Shown here: one piece after another, positions 23,660-36,800 of the stretch
Numbering within the stretch: position 1 is the stretch's first letter
Layout of the letters: each line of letters begins with the position of its first letter
NCBI GenBank assembly: GCA_036897095.1
Contig: JAYMSP010000166.1
Coordinates: 1-64,000 of the forward strand
Source of the DNA: Plantago elongata
Lineage: Eukaryota > Streptophyta > Magnoliopsida > Lamiales > Plantaginaceae
Length of the DNA: 64,000 bases
Reading direction: 5' to 3'
Made by a program: the position numbers and the translations under genes
The notes under the pieces: generated by a model
What the model was told of the DNA's origin: nothing
What the model saw: only the letters and a program-made list of their open reading frames with translations
The model's database searches: none

Positions 23660-26600
23660 ATGGAGACTCTTGATGCAGATAGACTGAGTAAATTGCCCGA
23701 CTCGCTATTGTTGGAGATACTCTCTAAACGATGGAGATATATATGGACCCAAGCTCATAATGTTCGTTACATTTTTCATACGGAGGAAGAACACAGGGCT
23801 AGTGAGTTTATTGACACAACCTTAAGTCAGCACAGGTTCAATGTCAAAACATTCCCACTGGGAATTTATGGGTTCATTTCTTTGCATTTGGATGCCGAAT
23901 TGGATCGTTGGATTGAGTGTGCTTTGGAGAAGAAAGTTGAGATTTTGAATCTTGATTTAAGTTATTTGATTCGCGACTATGCTCTTCCTGATTTTTTGTT
24001 ACAGAATGGATCACTTACCAAATTGAAATTGCAAAATTTCAACTTGTACGAGTTATTATTGCCAGTTAAGTGGAATATGCTTAACAGAGATGTTCTTGAG
24101 TAACGAGTCCATGGACAACATCTTATTAGGCTGTCCTGTGTTAGAGAGTTTGTCTCTTCAAGGATGTGCCTTGGGACGCGTCAATATTACATGTCCAAGT
24201 GTGTGGAAACTATTAGTGAATGGTATTTTGGATGAGACTGGTGGCAGCCCTTATCCTGCAATGTAAGATTAGAGCTCCATGGCTTCAAGAGTTAGAGATT
24301 TCAGGCTTATTTCTTGTAACTGAATGTCAGATTGAGGATATATCTTCGCTGATTAAAGCTACGGTAACATTCTGTGCCCATCATACCTTTAATACAGAGG
24401 AGGAGGAGGAGGAGGAAGAGTTGGCTAATGAACAAATGGAGTTTAACGGGAAGTGGGTTGTTATGTTGCCTACTGTACTCGTAGCTTTCTCTAATGTAGT
24501 TGAACTACTGATCGGAAAAGAATTGATCCAGGTAAGAATACTTACGAGTTACGCGGTACATACATACCGGATACATGCATATGTATATGTGATTAAGAAT
24601 TTTATTTATTAATCTTCTGTCAAGTAGGATTTTGATGCAAATAAAACTTTTCTACATAACTTTCAATTTGCATCAAACATTTAATTTATTTGTTATCCTG
24701 GTGTAACCATTGCGCATACCACTTTTATTTTTAACTGCAAATAGAAGAAAATAACATTTTTGTGCTTTCCTAGTGTAGTGCAATCTCTTTTGACCATTCT
24801 TTTAAAAGCAGGTTTTAGTGCTCAAACCCAAAGTAAAAGTGCATCCTTGTGTACTAGGTTTCACTGAGGTCAGAGCTTATGTGCTTTTTTTCCTTTCCAT
24901 TTTGATATTTTAAAAAATGTTATAGCAAATAACAATCTAAATGAACCCCAAGTTCCTGAACTAGAATAATTTCTTTCTTGCATTATATATCTCCATGGTG
25001 CTCCTCCATGTAGCTTCTATTGGAATATTTTAGTTACAGGTCTAACCAACCCCTACTCCTTACCCTGAGCCCAGTTAAGATTTTATATGTTGCTCTAGAC
25101 ATTAAGCGAAAGCCTCTATAATACCATAGCCTTTGTATTTTATGCCTAAGAATTTGGCTGGCTTTAAAAAAGATGTCAAATATCGCCTCGAGATATAAAT
25201 TTGCTTAGCTATATGATATATCTATTATGCTGACATATTTTTTTACTGATCCACCCCAACATTGTTTCCCTTTGTGTTCCTCATATGACAGGTCTTGTCA
25301 TTAGCTAAGTTGATGGAAAACATTTGACAGTGAACTCGCCTCTTTGGGATTATGACGTGCTTGGAATTTCATGCCTATTAGAAAACGCACCTCAACTGGA
25401 GACGCTGGTCATAAATGTGCAGGTTTGATTATGCATCACTTTTTCAGTACATTGTTTGGAATTCATCGCATTATCAGTGAGATTACAATATAATATCAGT
25501 AACTTATCCTGCAAGATCATGACTCAATGTGTATAGCCTAGGACAGTTTAATCATATACTTGATACTTCTTTTATCACTAGCAGATTGGCTGTTTGTTTA
25601 GGTGATCTTATATATGTCTGCTTTTGTGAAATATGCTGAAAACTGGTGAATAGATTTTATTGAAAATATGTTTTAGTACCGTATTAGACACTTCCATGCA
25701 TCAGATAGATTAATATTTTTACAAGTTCAGTATTTTATTGAATGATTAAATCCTGCACTTAAATTTTCTCTGTAGCTGTTAGACTCTAACCTTTATGTGA
25801 TCTAGTTTAAGTGTGGGGGGACAGTAGCTATAAGTGTAACATACAAAATTATCATTCTTGGGAAACTTGTACTTTCAGATAATGTCCTTCCATTAAACAC
25901 ATATATTTCAAAGTTGCACGGATCTACATTCGAATGAATGAAAAAAAGAACCCCGTGGCATTAAGTTGGAGTGAAGTGTAATCCTCTGTAAAATGAAGTC
26001 AGGTCAGTAATTTTCAAATGTAAACTGTATAAAAGAACTTTAATTGTAGGATAATCTGGGTAAATAAGAACAGCCTTTAAGAAATACTCCCTCCGTTCCG
26101 GGCTCAACTTCCCGTTGATCCGCGCACGAGTTTTATGATAAAGTGATTAAAGTTGAAGAGATAGTGAATAAAGTAGAAAGTTGAGCTCGGGACGGACTAA
26201 AATGGAAAATGAAAAGTTGAGTTCGGGACGGACTAAAATGGAAAATGGGAATTGAGTTCGGGATGGAGGTAGTATATTGTCATAGAAACAGTCTATCTAA
26301 TCTAATTGCATCTCTTATGTACTCCTTATCTAATATATTTCCATCTACAACTACAGGGTGAAAGCCCACTTCTCGAGACTAGAGTTTTTGATGATGAAAA
26401 CATGGACTTGAATTTGCCAAACGGGAAGTTTCTGCATCTCAAGAATGTAAAAATTGATTACCTTCGAAATCATTGTAGGGATAATCCCGATAATGTTGGC
26501 GGGACGTGCAACGACATTGAACTTGTAGGATACATAATGAAAAGTGCTGTTGCTCTTGAGAGGCTGGTCCTGTGTTCATCAAGACCTGGCTGCAAAGCCT

Positions 26601-26794
26601 ATTCTGGGTGTTCAAGGGCGAACTGTTCATTTCTGTATGTACCTCGGCTGTCTTCCGAAGTGCTAAGCAAATTTCTGCCTGCGAATGAAGCTGAAGAATG
26701 GGAACTAAAGAAGAGAAAATTTAATTATGAATATAGATTTTCTAATTATGCTTCAATGCATTGTGAAGTTGCTAGTGAAGAGGATTCCTGTTAG
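23660..26794 (+). pseudogene. F-box/LRR/FBD-type gene, broken
   Basis: Intact relatives are substrate adaptors of SCF ubiquitin ligases. Recognisable pieces: an N-terminal F-box start, RLSKLPDSLLLEILS, joined directly to KRWRYIWTQ, so about 14 residues of the F-box core (the LPTKDAV..S part) are missing. LRR-like and FBD segments follow: ESMDNILLGCPVLESL, APWLQELEISGL, NSPLWDYDVLGIS, LLENAPQLETLV, and a last exon with KSAVALERLVLCS. Likely exons are 23660-24531, 25292-25422 and 26357-26794, with plausible GT-AG sites. The reading frame slips near 24060-24080, again near 24230, and again early in the second exon, so no single frame gives the protein. The last exon (438 bases) is clean. An assembly error cannot explain the F-box deletion. 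An intronic Stowaway MITE lies between the last two exons. Confidence 0.8.
26087..26272. mobile_element. Stowaway (Tc1/mariner) MITE
   Basis: A non-coding element of 186 bp starting CTCCCTCCGTTCCGGGCTC and ending CGGGATGGAGGTAG, the classic Stowaway ends, flanked by TA at 26085-26086 and 26273-26274. It sits in the last intron of the F-box pseudogene. The right-hand terminal sequence is repeated three times at 35-36 bp spacing (from 26179, 26215 and 26250), each with GAG(C/T)TCGGGA(C/T)GGA, so the element carries an internal tandem duplication. Confidence 0.9.
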
Positions 26795-27130
26795 AAGATG
26801 CCTCGATATGTTCGACCTTTTGACTTGGTGACTTCATTTGCAATACAATTGTAGCTGCTGCTTTTCCTAACATTTTGTTGCCTTCTAAGTTCTATCAACC
26901 TGTTGCATATCTGATATGACACACATACTGACATGGATGGAACTAAAGTACTAAACTAATCTTCCGAAATTTTCTAAGAGGTTCGATGCCACAAGTTGAA
27001 AATATCTTATTACAAATAAACAAGGCCACAACTAGATTCATATGTTGTAGTACAGGTAAGTTTAACATAAACAATTGGATAAGATTTCCCTGTGATATAT
27101 AGGACAGAGCAATGCTATAATACACATTGA
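26795..27130. other. Convergent 3' spacer
   Basis: Short AT-rich stretch between the end of the F-box remnant and the end of the aldo-keto reductase. It should hold the 3' UTR of the reductase; nothing else seen. Confidence 0.5.
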
Positions 27131-28516
27131 TCATATTTCGCCATCCCAAAGTTCCTCCAACGATTTGTACTGCCCATCAGGATGAACAAACATCTCTCCG
27201 CTGGAGGCTCTGTGCTGTGATATCCCTTGAATCTTTATAACTTCTTCATCAGTGAGTTCCCAATCGAAAATTTGCAGGTTCTGTTTCATCCTCTCCCTAT
27301 TCATGCTCCTGACAATTACCGTCACTCCCTGTTCATGTATCCATCTCAATGCGACCTACATTCAAGACCCCAGAGTCAGATCAGTACATTTGCATACCAT
27401 CTAACTCAGTTGAGATACTCTTCAGCCAATTTCATATAAAAAGAACACACAAGAGCTGTAATTCTCGAACAATAAACTACTAATACTTGTGAGTTGTGAC
27501 ACTAAAAGGTTACCTGTGCTACAGACTTGTGTTTAGCCTCTGCAATCTCCTTAAGAACTGTACTGTCCATCACTGCATGAGTACCCCAACTGGCTCCATA
27601 TGCCCCAAGAGGTGACCAAGCACTTATACGTATGTTCTTCTCTTTGCAAAATTGCACCAGTTTCTGTTGTTGCCACCCGACATTCATTTCAACCTGCAAT
27701 CATTTCGATAAGAAACCAGTTAAGCATATCACTGCGTAATCTCGAATTTCACAAGATTCAAGATTATATGATTATGTTTGCCATTTCAAAAAAAAAAAAG
27801 AAAAAGAATATATGATTGTGTTTCTGTTTGCCTGGTTAACTGCAGGTGGGATTGTGGCATTTTCCAGGAGCTTGGACAATTTTGCACAACTGAAGTTGCT
27901 GACACCAATAGACTTGGCCAAGCCCAATCTACAGCACTCTTCCATGGCTATCCAAGTTTCTTTAACATCAAAATTCATCATCTGGTGAGAAGTATCTGCA
28001 TCCTTGCTCAGTGTTATTGGCCAATGGATGAGATACAAATCCACATACTCCAGCCCCAACTTCCTGTAAAGAGAGTGAAAAAAATATCATCTTTAATCAG
28101 AAAGGTCTAATCTTTGCTCCACAAAATAATTATATGATGACATAGATTAAAAAAGAATATGCTGGTAGATCAGTGGTCGTGAGGTACCTAAGAGTCTCCT
28201 TAAGAGCAGGAAGAACGAGATGGCGTTGTGTATCGGTACACCACAGTTTCGAAGTGATGAAGAGCTCGTCCCTGCTACCAACAAGTCCACGGTCCACCGC
28301 CTCAGCCACAGCTCGGCCGAGGAATTCTTCTGTGCCATAGAGCGATGCTGTGTCAAAGTGGCGGTACCCGGCAGCAACAGCATCAACAAGTAGTGCTATG
28401 AATTCATCAGGTGAAGGGGGTGAAGACGAACCACCACCGGTTCCCAACCCCACTGCAGGCATCTTGTGACCGGAATTGAGTTCGAAAACTGGGATCTTCT
28501 GTCCAGGAGTGTCCAT
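27131..28516 (-). CDS. NADPH-dependent aldo-keto reductase, AKR4 group
   Basis: Cytosolic NADPH-dependent carbonyl reductase of the plant AKR4 group, which includes chalcone reductase, codeinone reductase and deoxymugineic acid synthase relatives; the substrate cannot be read from sequence. Exons in order: 28188-28516, 27832-28063, 27514-27693, 27131-27355; phases close to 321 residues, normal for the family. The catalytic tetrad is complete: Asp55 and Tyr60 ([10 protein letters not shown]), Lys90 (ITSKLW) and His123 (LYLIHWP). Cofactor-side motifs are [37 protein letters not shown] and the C-terminal [20 protein letters not shown], where most AKRs have IPKS..RI..N. The second intron starts with GC (CCAG|GCAAAC), the only donor that keeps VNQ|VEMN in frame. 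The gene sits tail to tail with the F-box remnant and head to head with the UGT remnant. Confidence 0.94.
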
Positions 28517-29177
28517 GTTCTTAGCCTGGAATGTTGTTTGGGAGCTGATGATTTAGTTCTTGATGCAGGGATGACTTATTTGCTCCTTGCAAGAATTTTC
28601 AATGTTTAATATATGTACACTAGATATTTTCAAGAACTTGTTACAATTTGAATAACGAATAGTAGGTAGCAGTACTTAATATAATTTTCATTTATACTTT
28701 TAAAATATTTATAGGTTCAACATTAAAGTTTTTTTATATATCATTTACATAGTTCATTCTTAGATAAATTTTTATAAGACTTTTTGTTAATTATAAAGTT
28801 GTAAATTATCTGTTTACTTTAATGATGCGGTTGTGGGGACGAAGGAATATTACAGCTCCTCTTTGACTTAGTTAATTATCGAGCGCAGATTTTTCCACAA
28901 TTTTTAACATTTCCATTACCAAAACAATGACCAACTGGTGATTAAAGCATAGTTTATGATTAAATGTCGAAATCAATCTGTCAGCTATTTCATCTTAGAC
29001 AATGTGAACTACGGAAACATTGGAAGACTAGGCGAAGGCATATATTTCTAGAATTGTATCCGACCCGATCTTGCATTATAGTAGAACATACTGAATAAAA
29101 CTTTGCAATGTACCGTGGACTAAAATATTTATCCAATTAAAGCGACATGTTCAATTAATGCAAAATTTACACATTGC
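28517..29177. other. Divergent AT-rich spacer
   Basis: Region between the start of the reductase (minus) and the start of the UGT pseudogene (plus). It must contain the reductase promoter. No further gene or repeat recognised. Confidence 0.5.
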
Positions 29178-30568
29178 ATGATGGAAAATGTGTTGCTGTT
29201 TCCTTTCATGGCTCAGGGCCATATCATACCCTTTCTAGCTTTAGCTCGACGAATCGAGCAAATGGGATATAGTGTCACCTTTGTAAACACACCTCTCAAC
29301 ATCAAGAACCTCCACAACTCCCTTCCTACAGGTTCCACAATCCAACTTGTCGAAATCCCTTTCGATGGCTCTCAGCACGGCCTCCCTCCTGGGACAGAAA
29401 ACTCTGATTCTCACCAGTTTGAACACGTTCTCCTCCTAGTCGAAGCCACCCTGTCTCTAAAAGTTCCCTTCAAGAACCTCCTGTCGAACCTGATTCAAAC
29501 TAAAAAGCCCTTTTGTATTATAACAGACATGTTCTTCGGATGGGCTGCTGATGTTTGCCATGAATTTGGGATATTTAACGCCATCTACAGCACGTGTGGT
29601 GGGTTCGGCATGGCACTACTCCATGTGGCTCAACTTACCACATAAAAAACATGGTGTGACCATTGAGATTTTTCAGCTGCCTGATTATCTAGAACTGGAA
29701 ACTTCGACATCTCCCAGTTGTCAAGTGCTGCTCTAGTTGCAGCGGATCACGACCCTTTTACAAGTTTCCAACAGGGAAACTTCACCACATGGGCTAATGC
29801 AGATGCACTACTCTTCAACACAGTGGATGAGCTGGACAGAAAAGGGTTGATGTACTTCCATACAAAATAAGGATTCCCGTTTGGGGAATTGGACCGATTT
29901 TATCAGATGGAAAAGTAACTACATCTACAGCCAAGATCCACAAATGGCTTTGATAAAAGGAAGATGATTCAGTGATTTACGTATCTTTTGGCTCACAGAA
30001 CAGCATTTCAGCATCCCAAATGATGAACTTGGCAAGAGAACTGTATTCCTGCGGCAGAAGCTTCATATGGGTGGTTCGGCCGCCATTAGAATTTGATGGT
30101 ACTTTCATTGCGGAGCAATGGTTGCCTAAAGGATTTATTCGTCAGATTCAAGATGAAGATAAAGGGGCCTCATTGTTGAGAAATGGGCTCCACAGATGGA
30201 GATTTTGGCTCATACATATGTGGGTGCATTTATCAGTCATGCATTGCGGGTGGAATTCAGTGTTCAAATCGCTTAGCAATGCGGTGCCGATTCTGAGCTG
30301 GCCGATTGCTGGTGAACAGTTCTTCAATGCTAAGCTGTTAATGGAAGAGATTGGAGTCTGTGTGGAGGTTGCCAGACAGTCTAGTCATGAGGATATTGTG
30401 GAGAAGATTAAATTGGTGGTTGGACAGAGTGAAAAGGGTAAAGAGATTAGAAAGAAATGTCTCGAAGTTGAGGGAATGATGAGAGATGCTGTGAGAGATC
30501 ACAGTAAATCCATGGAAGATCTGTTTACTGCTGCAGAATCAAAGAAGGAAATGTGCATTAATATTTAG
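29178..30568 (+). pseudogene. UGT92-like UDP-glycosyltransferase, broken, intronless
   Basis: Intact UGT92 proteins transfer a sugar from UDP-sugar to small molecules in the cytosol. The N-terminal third is clean: FPFMAQGHIIPFLALARRIE with the catalytic His at about residue 15, then VTFVNTPLNI and GLPPGTENSD. The frame then slips near 29600-29640. A middle piece (LPHKKHGVTIEIF, ADHDPFTSFQQGNF) carries stops, and a third piece runs from MIYVSFGSQNSISASQMMNL to the end. Within the sugar-donor PSPG box the frame slips out and back, so the expected KWAPQ..ILAH reads in another frame from HCGWNSV; PILSWPIAGEQFFNAKLL is intact. At least three frameshifts and several stops are present in 1.39 kb. 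The uniform lack of introns fits many UGTs, so this is a decayed gene copy and not necessarily a retrocopy. Confidence 0.88.
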
Positions 30569-30815
30569 TTCAAGATCATCCTTTATTTCTGAATAAATGT
30601 AACTAAAATTAAGTTGCTACATCCTACAACATGTGTAAGCAATGGAAAGCCTATTAATTCTCGTTTTCTCACACCGTACGGATAGAGTTTCGAGCCTAAT
30701 ACCCAAGTCTCAGGTTATATATACTAATGTTCTGCAAGATATGCCACAGTCTATTCTAAGTTAGCAATTCTCTGGCATGTGGTTTAAATCACCAGAGAAA
30801 AATTGCAAGTATGCT

Positions 30816-33800
30816 CTATCTAATTGCAGTTTTCATGAGAGCGAGGAGCTCAGTATCATCAATGCTCAATTGTGCCACAATCTGTGCAGGAGCTCTGCCT
30901 TCCTTGTCGACAGCTTCTGGATTGGCTCCCCTGTACCAACGATATGATAGTTAGACTTGTTATAGACGAAAACTAGGAGAGTTACGGACACCCCAAGTGC
31001 ATATAAACCAAATGTGATCTGCAATATTTACTTCAGCAGTCCACATGTTTTAGCAGCAATCTAATTTGATAAACCCAAGATTTTAAGGGAGACAGAAAAG
31101 ATTCAATGTAGGCAAATCTAGAGGATTACCTTGTGAGCAACAATTTCGCAATTGCTATTCGTCCCTTGATAATGCTATGATGAAGTGCTGTCTGCCCCCT
31201 CGAATCACATAAGTTTACATTAGCCCCAACCTGCATGAGCAACTCTACCATGCCAATATCGGCAGTTTGACATGCAAGGTGAAGCAAGGAAATGCTTTCA
31301 CAAAGTACTTCGGTGATTTCGTTCTCATCTTCTTGCAAGTCTGATGTTCTTGTAGTACCATCACCTATATTAGCATAAAAGTCGATAAGGATTTGCAATC
31401 ACAATTCGCAAGGTATACTTTACAAAAAATGACAGGGTAACGATCAACCTTTGATTGCATTGACATCTACATCCCATGTGACGATAAGGCGGTAAACAGC
31501 TTTTATATCATTTGCACGGACAGCTTCCCATAATAGTTCAGAAACTGTGAGATAATTGTCCTTTATCTTGTGAACAAAACGTTTTTCCGCATACTGCAAA
31601 AGCACAAAGATGATGAACACATAACTGTGCTCAATGGAAAGGAAAAAAGGGCATGGCAAAGGCTAATTTGTATTAGTTCGCCACAAGCAAGACTGCAAAA
31701 GAAAAAAATAACACAACTTCTGTTGTTTCCATCTCAAGTAGAACTGACAGAGATGTTTGACGTGACGAAAAGTTGATATTAAACTTCTTTCATTATCCAT
31801 TTTAGAAAAAAAAATCCAAATTAAAAGGTGTCCTTTCTGCATCCACCCTGGTGAGCAGTTTGTATATTTCTTAACCAACAGAAAAACCAAGTGCACAAGC
31901 CACATTAGATCCCTTTTTATTTCTGAGAAAATGGTCGAAATAAGAAGAAAAGGATAATGGCCTCCAAAATGTTGAAAAAGTAGGAAAATAATGAAACCAA
32001 GAAACTGATCTGCAGCAATACCTTTGCATGTATAAACTTCTCCTTGATAGATATATGATCCCTGTACTTGGGTTTACTAAAAAAGTGTTTGTATTTATCT
32101 GATCCAAGAGACCTGCAAAAGAAACATGAAGCACATTATTATGATATACTGCATAACAACATATAAGAAGTATCCACCGCTGCTGCAATATTTACCGGAT
32201 TGGTAATTCATCAGCTTGAACAGTTCTGCTTGCCTGCAACAGTCCCTCCCATATAGAGTTTACGAAGACATTACCCAATGCCTGGAATAAATTTATGACA
32301 GAAGGTTCCCACACTTTCACATCAAGTGCTAAGGACCTCACCTGCATTTAAATGTATTAAATACCAAAGAGAGTCAAGATTACATAAAGTGATCTAAGGG
32401 TGAGAGGGAAAAGAAAGAAAGCAGAAAGAACATTAGAAACCAAGTGCAAACTTGTTAATTGATACAGCCACATGAGAAAAGTGATTAAACAACCATCTTT
32501 ATAAATGTTTAATCTCTTCAGAACTTGCTAAAAGAGCTATCACCGCGAACTGTAAAAGCTACCCAATTTGCATGTTATCCTAATTTCATGGAGCTCATGT
32601 AAATCTTGAAGTGTGTTCTGAGTTCTAATGTGCAGTCGTTGAACATGCAAATCAAGTCCTTACAAGGTCTAGGGAAATGAGAATAGGTGCATAATGGCAT
32701 TTCATTGAGCATTTAAACCTGCTCAGTAGTAATGGCATTTGTATGTATCCAGTTTTCATAAATTCTATTTGACCTCTTTGAAACTGATATTCGCTAGAGA
32801 CAGTTAGACTACAGTATTGATTCTGAAATTTGAATATTTTACGCTAGATGTAACGGTGTCAAGATGGGCTGTTTAGGATCGATTACTTTGTTGATCGCCA
32901 TTTAGTCAAGGAAGTGTTAAAATAAATCTCGAAGGCTTTCATACACCCTTGATATTTTTACTTGCTTATATCCATGGATTCTCTGATTTAAATGAATAGC
33001 AAAGTTGAAAACCCCAATAGTAAATTGTAACAGAGTAGATTTGTCAACTCGCCTTGGATATATGCACTCCAAGGTTACGATGAACGCCAGAGCACTCGAT
33101 ACATATAAGAATGCCAAGATTCAGTGAGGCCCAATCTGGTTCAGGAGCTCCACAGTCAGCACAATTATCATTTCCAGGTAATTTCTTTAGTGAATCAACT
33201 GGCTTTTGATTTCTCATGCTGTATTGCAGCTGTAGAGTACTTCTGGTTGCTCTCATCATACTTTTATTAGAAATATCCTGTTGAAACATATCTTCTTCGA
33301 GGTTGACTGTGTCATGATCACCTTGGCTTCCAGCAGAACCAGATTCACTGAACGGGCTAGGACAGAACTGCTGGTCCACAAAGAAATCATCACCATCAAC
33401 AGAATGAAGGGTAAAATTGCAACATCACCCCATCAAAGTAAGAACGAAGCAATTTATGTATGAAAAATAAAAGGTAGAGCTCCTCCCTGTAATTATAATT
33501 TGTAAGTACCACAAAGAAACCCAAACCTTGAATAATTTTCTTTTACATATAGAAAGTAATTGCATTTGCTACAAGAAATTCTAGTTTGTTAGTGTTTATG
33601 AGGGTGCCCTTTTATAAGTCATACTCTCTGTCTCAGGCCTATGTTCTAAACAAATTATGTTATACACTAAATGTTATAAGTTGAACGCATTTGCACCATT
33701 AAGTTTTTAACACGACATTAACCACAAAAAAGATGCCCAAGATTGAGATACATTTCTTACAATTCATCTACAGAGGGAGCTGCTTTGACGTTCGAATTTC

Positions 33801-36800
33801 AAGGAGGACTAATTGGTCCTTTCGTATTCATACAAGAGTTAACTGCAATTTACCTAACAATAATAAATTCAATTTTCATTTTGTTACCCTCTCAAGTTCT
33901 TGTGAACTCAGCAAAGAAGTAATGACACCAGTTATTTTCTCGATCCAGTCCATTTGTTCTGTAGCACTTTCTGCCTGATCCAACAAGAAAATCACAGGAA
34001 GTCACATGTGGTTTCTAGCGCTAGTAGAGAGAAACGAAAGAAAGGGAAATAATAAAAGTAAAATAAAAAACTGAAATGAACAACTTCCACAGCCAAATAC
34101 ATCAGAACAGACAATAGTTGAAACTTCCATACTCAAAATTACCTGTAAAGTGTAGTTTTTTGCCGGTGAAATAATTCTAAAACAAAATCTGAGATCTGAC
34201 TGCTCTGCATCAACTTTTATGGTTGATGTCAGAAGATTCACTGTGTGGCGTGCAACAGATTTTTCATCATGCACACTGCCATGGTAATGAGATGACAGCC
34301 ATCGACTCAATAGTCCAGAGCCGGGTTCAGAGGTAGTAGATTTATGGGTTGCATGGTGACTGCCACCAGTTCCTTGAAACTGTGGATCCAGTTATCTTTA
34401 ATTAGCAAAATGATAGTCATTTGGAAGATGTTATTTAGAAAAAGTAATTGAACCACCAACTACAGTTATTCATACAGCAGGCCTGCTCCATTGCTTGCGA
34501 TAGTAATATAGCATTCCCCGGCTATCCAGAACAAAATATCTTCTCTTCCAGTCACCTCGCAAATTGGAGGAACGTTTCGAGAGATATCCTTGTTTTATAG
34601 TTTGTATCTAAAGCATTCAAGTCTGTTACTGTTGGTCGAACAAAAGTAAAGGTACTCAGAGACTTAAAAAGACTCTTAATAACATGGAATGTGTACCTTT
34701 CCCTCGGCAGCAGAATGCATAACTGCTTCTATTAGCTTATGAGATCTCCTCGGATAATGTAGGGAAAATTCGCTGTTAGAAGAACTATGAGAACCACTGA
34801 AAGACCTCCGACTCTCCTGGTCAATCTGTTTCCTATGCTCTTGAATCCGTTCATTAAGGGCTGACTTCTCATAGTTGGAGTTTTGTCTCGCCTGTTGAGC
34901 ATAAGCCAAGACCTGCAGCATAGCGGAGAAATGTGTACGAATTGAATTTGTTGGAGAGGTTAAGGCATCAAGAATTAAAAAGAATATTAACACTTGTAAA
35001 AGTACACTGTACACCAGTAGTCTTTTTTTTTTCTTAACCAAGAAGAATACTTTCTCAGTATCCCAAACAAGGCAAGCACACCAGGTTGATCAAATCATCC
35101 GGCTAAATCCAAAAAATCTAATTAATCTACAAGCAGGTCTTCTGGAGACATTACAGTTGTCCACACTAATCATAACAGTTGTCTTTAACAAAGGGACATA
35201 TATAGGAAAGAGCATGAATTCAACGGGAGCATGTTAAGCAATATACAACCGCTTCAAAAATACGTTCTGGCTAGAAATACTGAGTTATCAACTTGTGAGC
35301 CAATATACTGGCCGAAATATAAATGAAAATAGACCATATATGTGATAGTCAGTTTGACTACGGGGTCATTTGAGTAATACAACAAGTGAGGAGAATATTA
35401 ACAGCAAATGAAGAACCTGATTAATATATGGCTCCATCTGATGCAGTAGCTCATACCCCTGGAATGCAGAACTTTAGAAGCAGAATATAAACAACAATCT
35501 TACAATCATATTATTTATTAAAGGGTATTCATTATTATAACAGACCTTTTTAAAAAAACTTAGATGGGCATCCATTGTATTGCCAACAGACTCCAAAAAT
35601 TCAAACCTCTTCTTTGCCTCAATAGCGGAGAGCACGTCGACCTACAGTACATGATTTGCTCTGAGTGTTTAAAATGTTTCAGTTTCCTACTAAATATATT
35701 GATGATACCATGAGAGGAGTGTGAATTGCAGACTAGAAAATAATGATTACCAGATTAAGACGTGTTTGCTCAAAAGTTGATCTTGCACTGTGAAATTCCT
35801 GGAACGTCTCTCTACCAAATTAGAGGTTGGCAACTTATGGTTACCCAAGACAGCTATCTAAACACTTGCAACCACTTGAAAAATGTTAGTAATTAGTTTG
35901 AGATGCTATATACCTCTTCTAAGGCACTGGCAATGTCAATCCTTGAACTTTTTCGCAAAGCTAGAAACTTTTCACGAACCTGAATGTATTGATCAATTAG
36001 TCCAGTATCTTTAAGCATCCAGATCAATTTATTAAAACCACCCAAAATTATAGAAAGGTGAAAATCTGTCCAAAAATATCTGGTATGAGCTGCAAAGAGT
36101 GCAAGCTGGTACCTGTAATTCTTAATTATATTCTCCTACTCGACCTATATATTATTTAAAGCCTGTGAGAAACTCTAGGCACATTCTCTAGGTCTTTTTT
36201 CTCTCTCTGGTTCTTCCTGTGACGCAGTTGATGTGACACCACAAGTGCTTAAGTCAATGGAATGCTAACTGCTAAGCGTTGCAGTTAACAAGGGTGATGT
36301 TTGGCTATGAGCTGCCTTCATCAAATGCTGATGAATAGCAGCAGCTCCTCCAGTTTAGAATCCATTTATTGCTTAGAGTACTCTTTGCATCGAAGTCAGC
36401 CATATGAATTTTATTTGAGAGATCTTACCAGCATACCATACGGACCTCTTATATCTAGTCTCAACACATACATATACATCTAATCTAGTGTCCAGACTGC
36501 TGAAACGGTTGCATAAATCCAAGAAGTAGTACATCTTAGAATGCCACAAGTGTATTTAATGGAGCAAATCAATCTTAATAATTACTGAAACACAGAAATA
36601 TCATGTGCAAACCACAATACCAATCTGAAGTCTTAGAAATAGTGAATCAACAAAAAAAGTAACCCGCACCTGGTCGTAAATAACAGTAGCTTTGTCAAAG
36701 CGTTTGCGGGCTTCCTGGAAAGTATCACAGTATTACAATGTCAGACGCAGAGTATGCCCGGCTTATACAAGAAATACTTTGTGAGAGGGGTGAATTAAGA

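Noticed and set aside
27778-28110. 110-codon + strand open frame
   Set aside because: Antisense shadow of exon 2 of the aldo-keto reductase.
33624-33783. Second Stowaway-like element in an AGD3 intron
   Set aside because: TACTCTCTGTCTCAGGCC on the left and CTACAGAGGGAG on the right are weakly inverted, but the TA duplication fails on the right and the interior gives no support.
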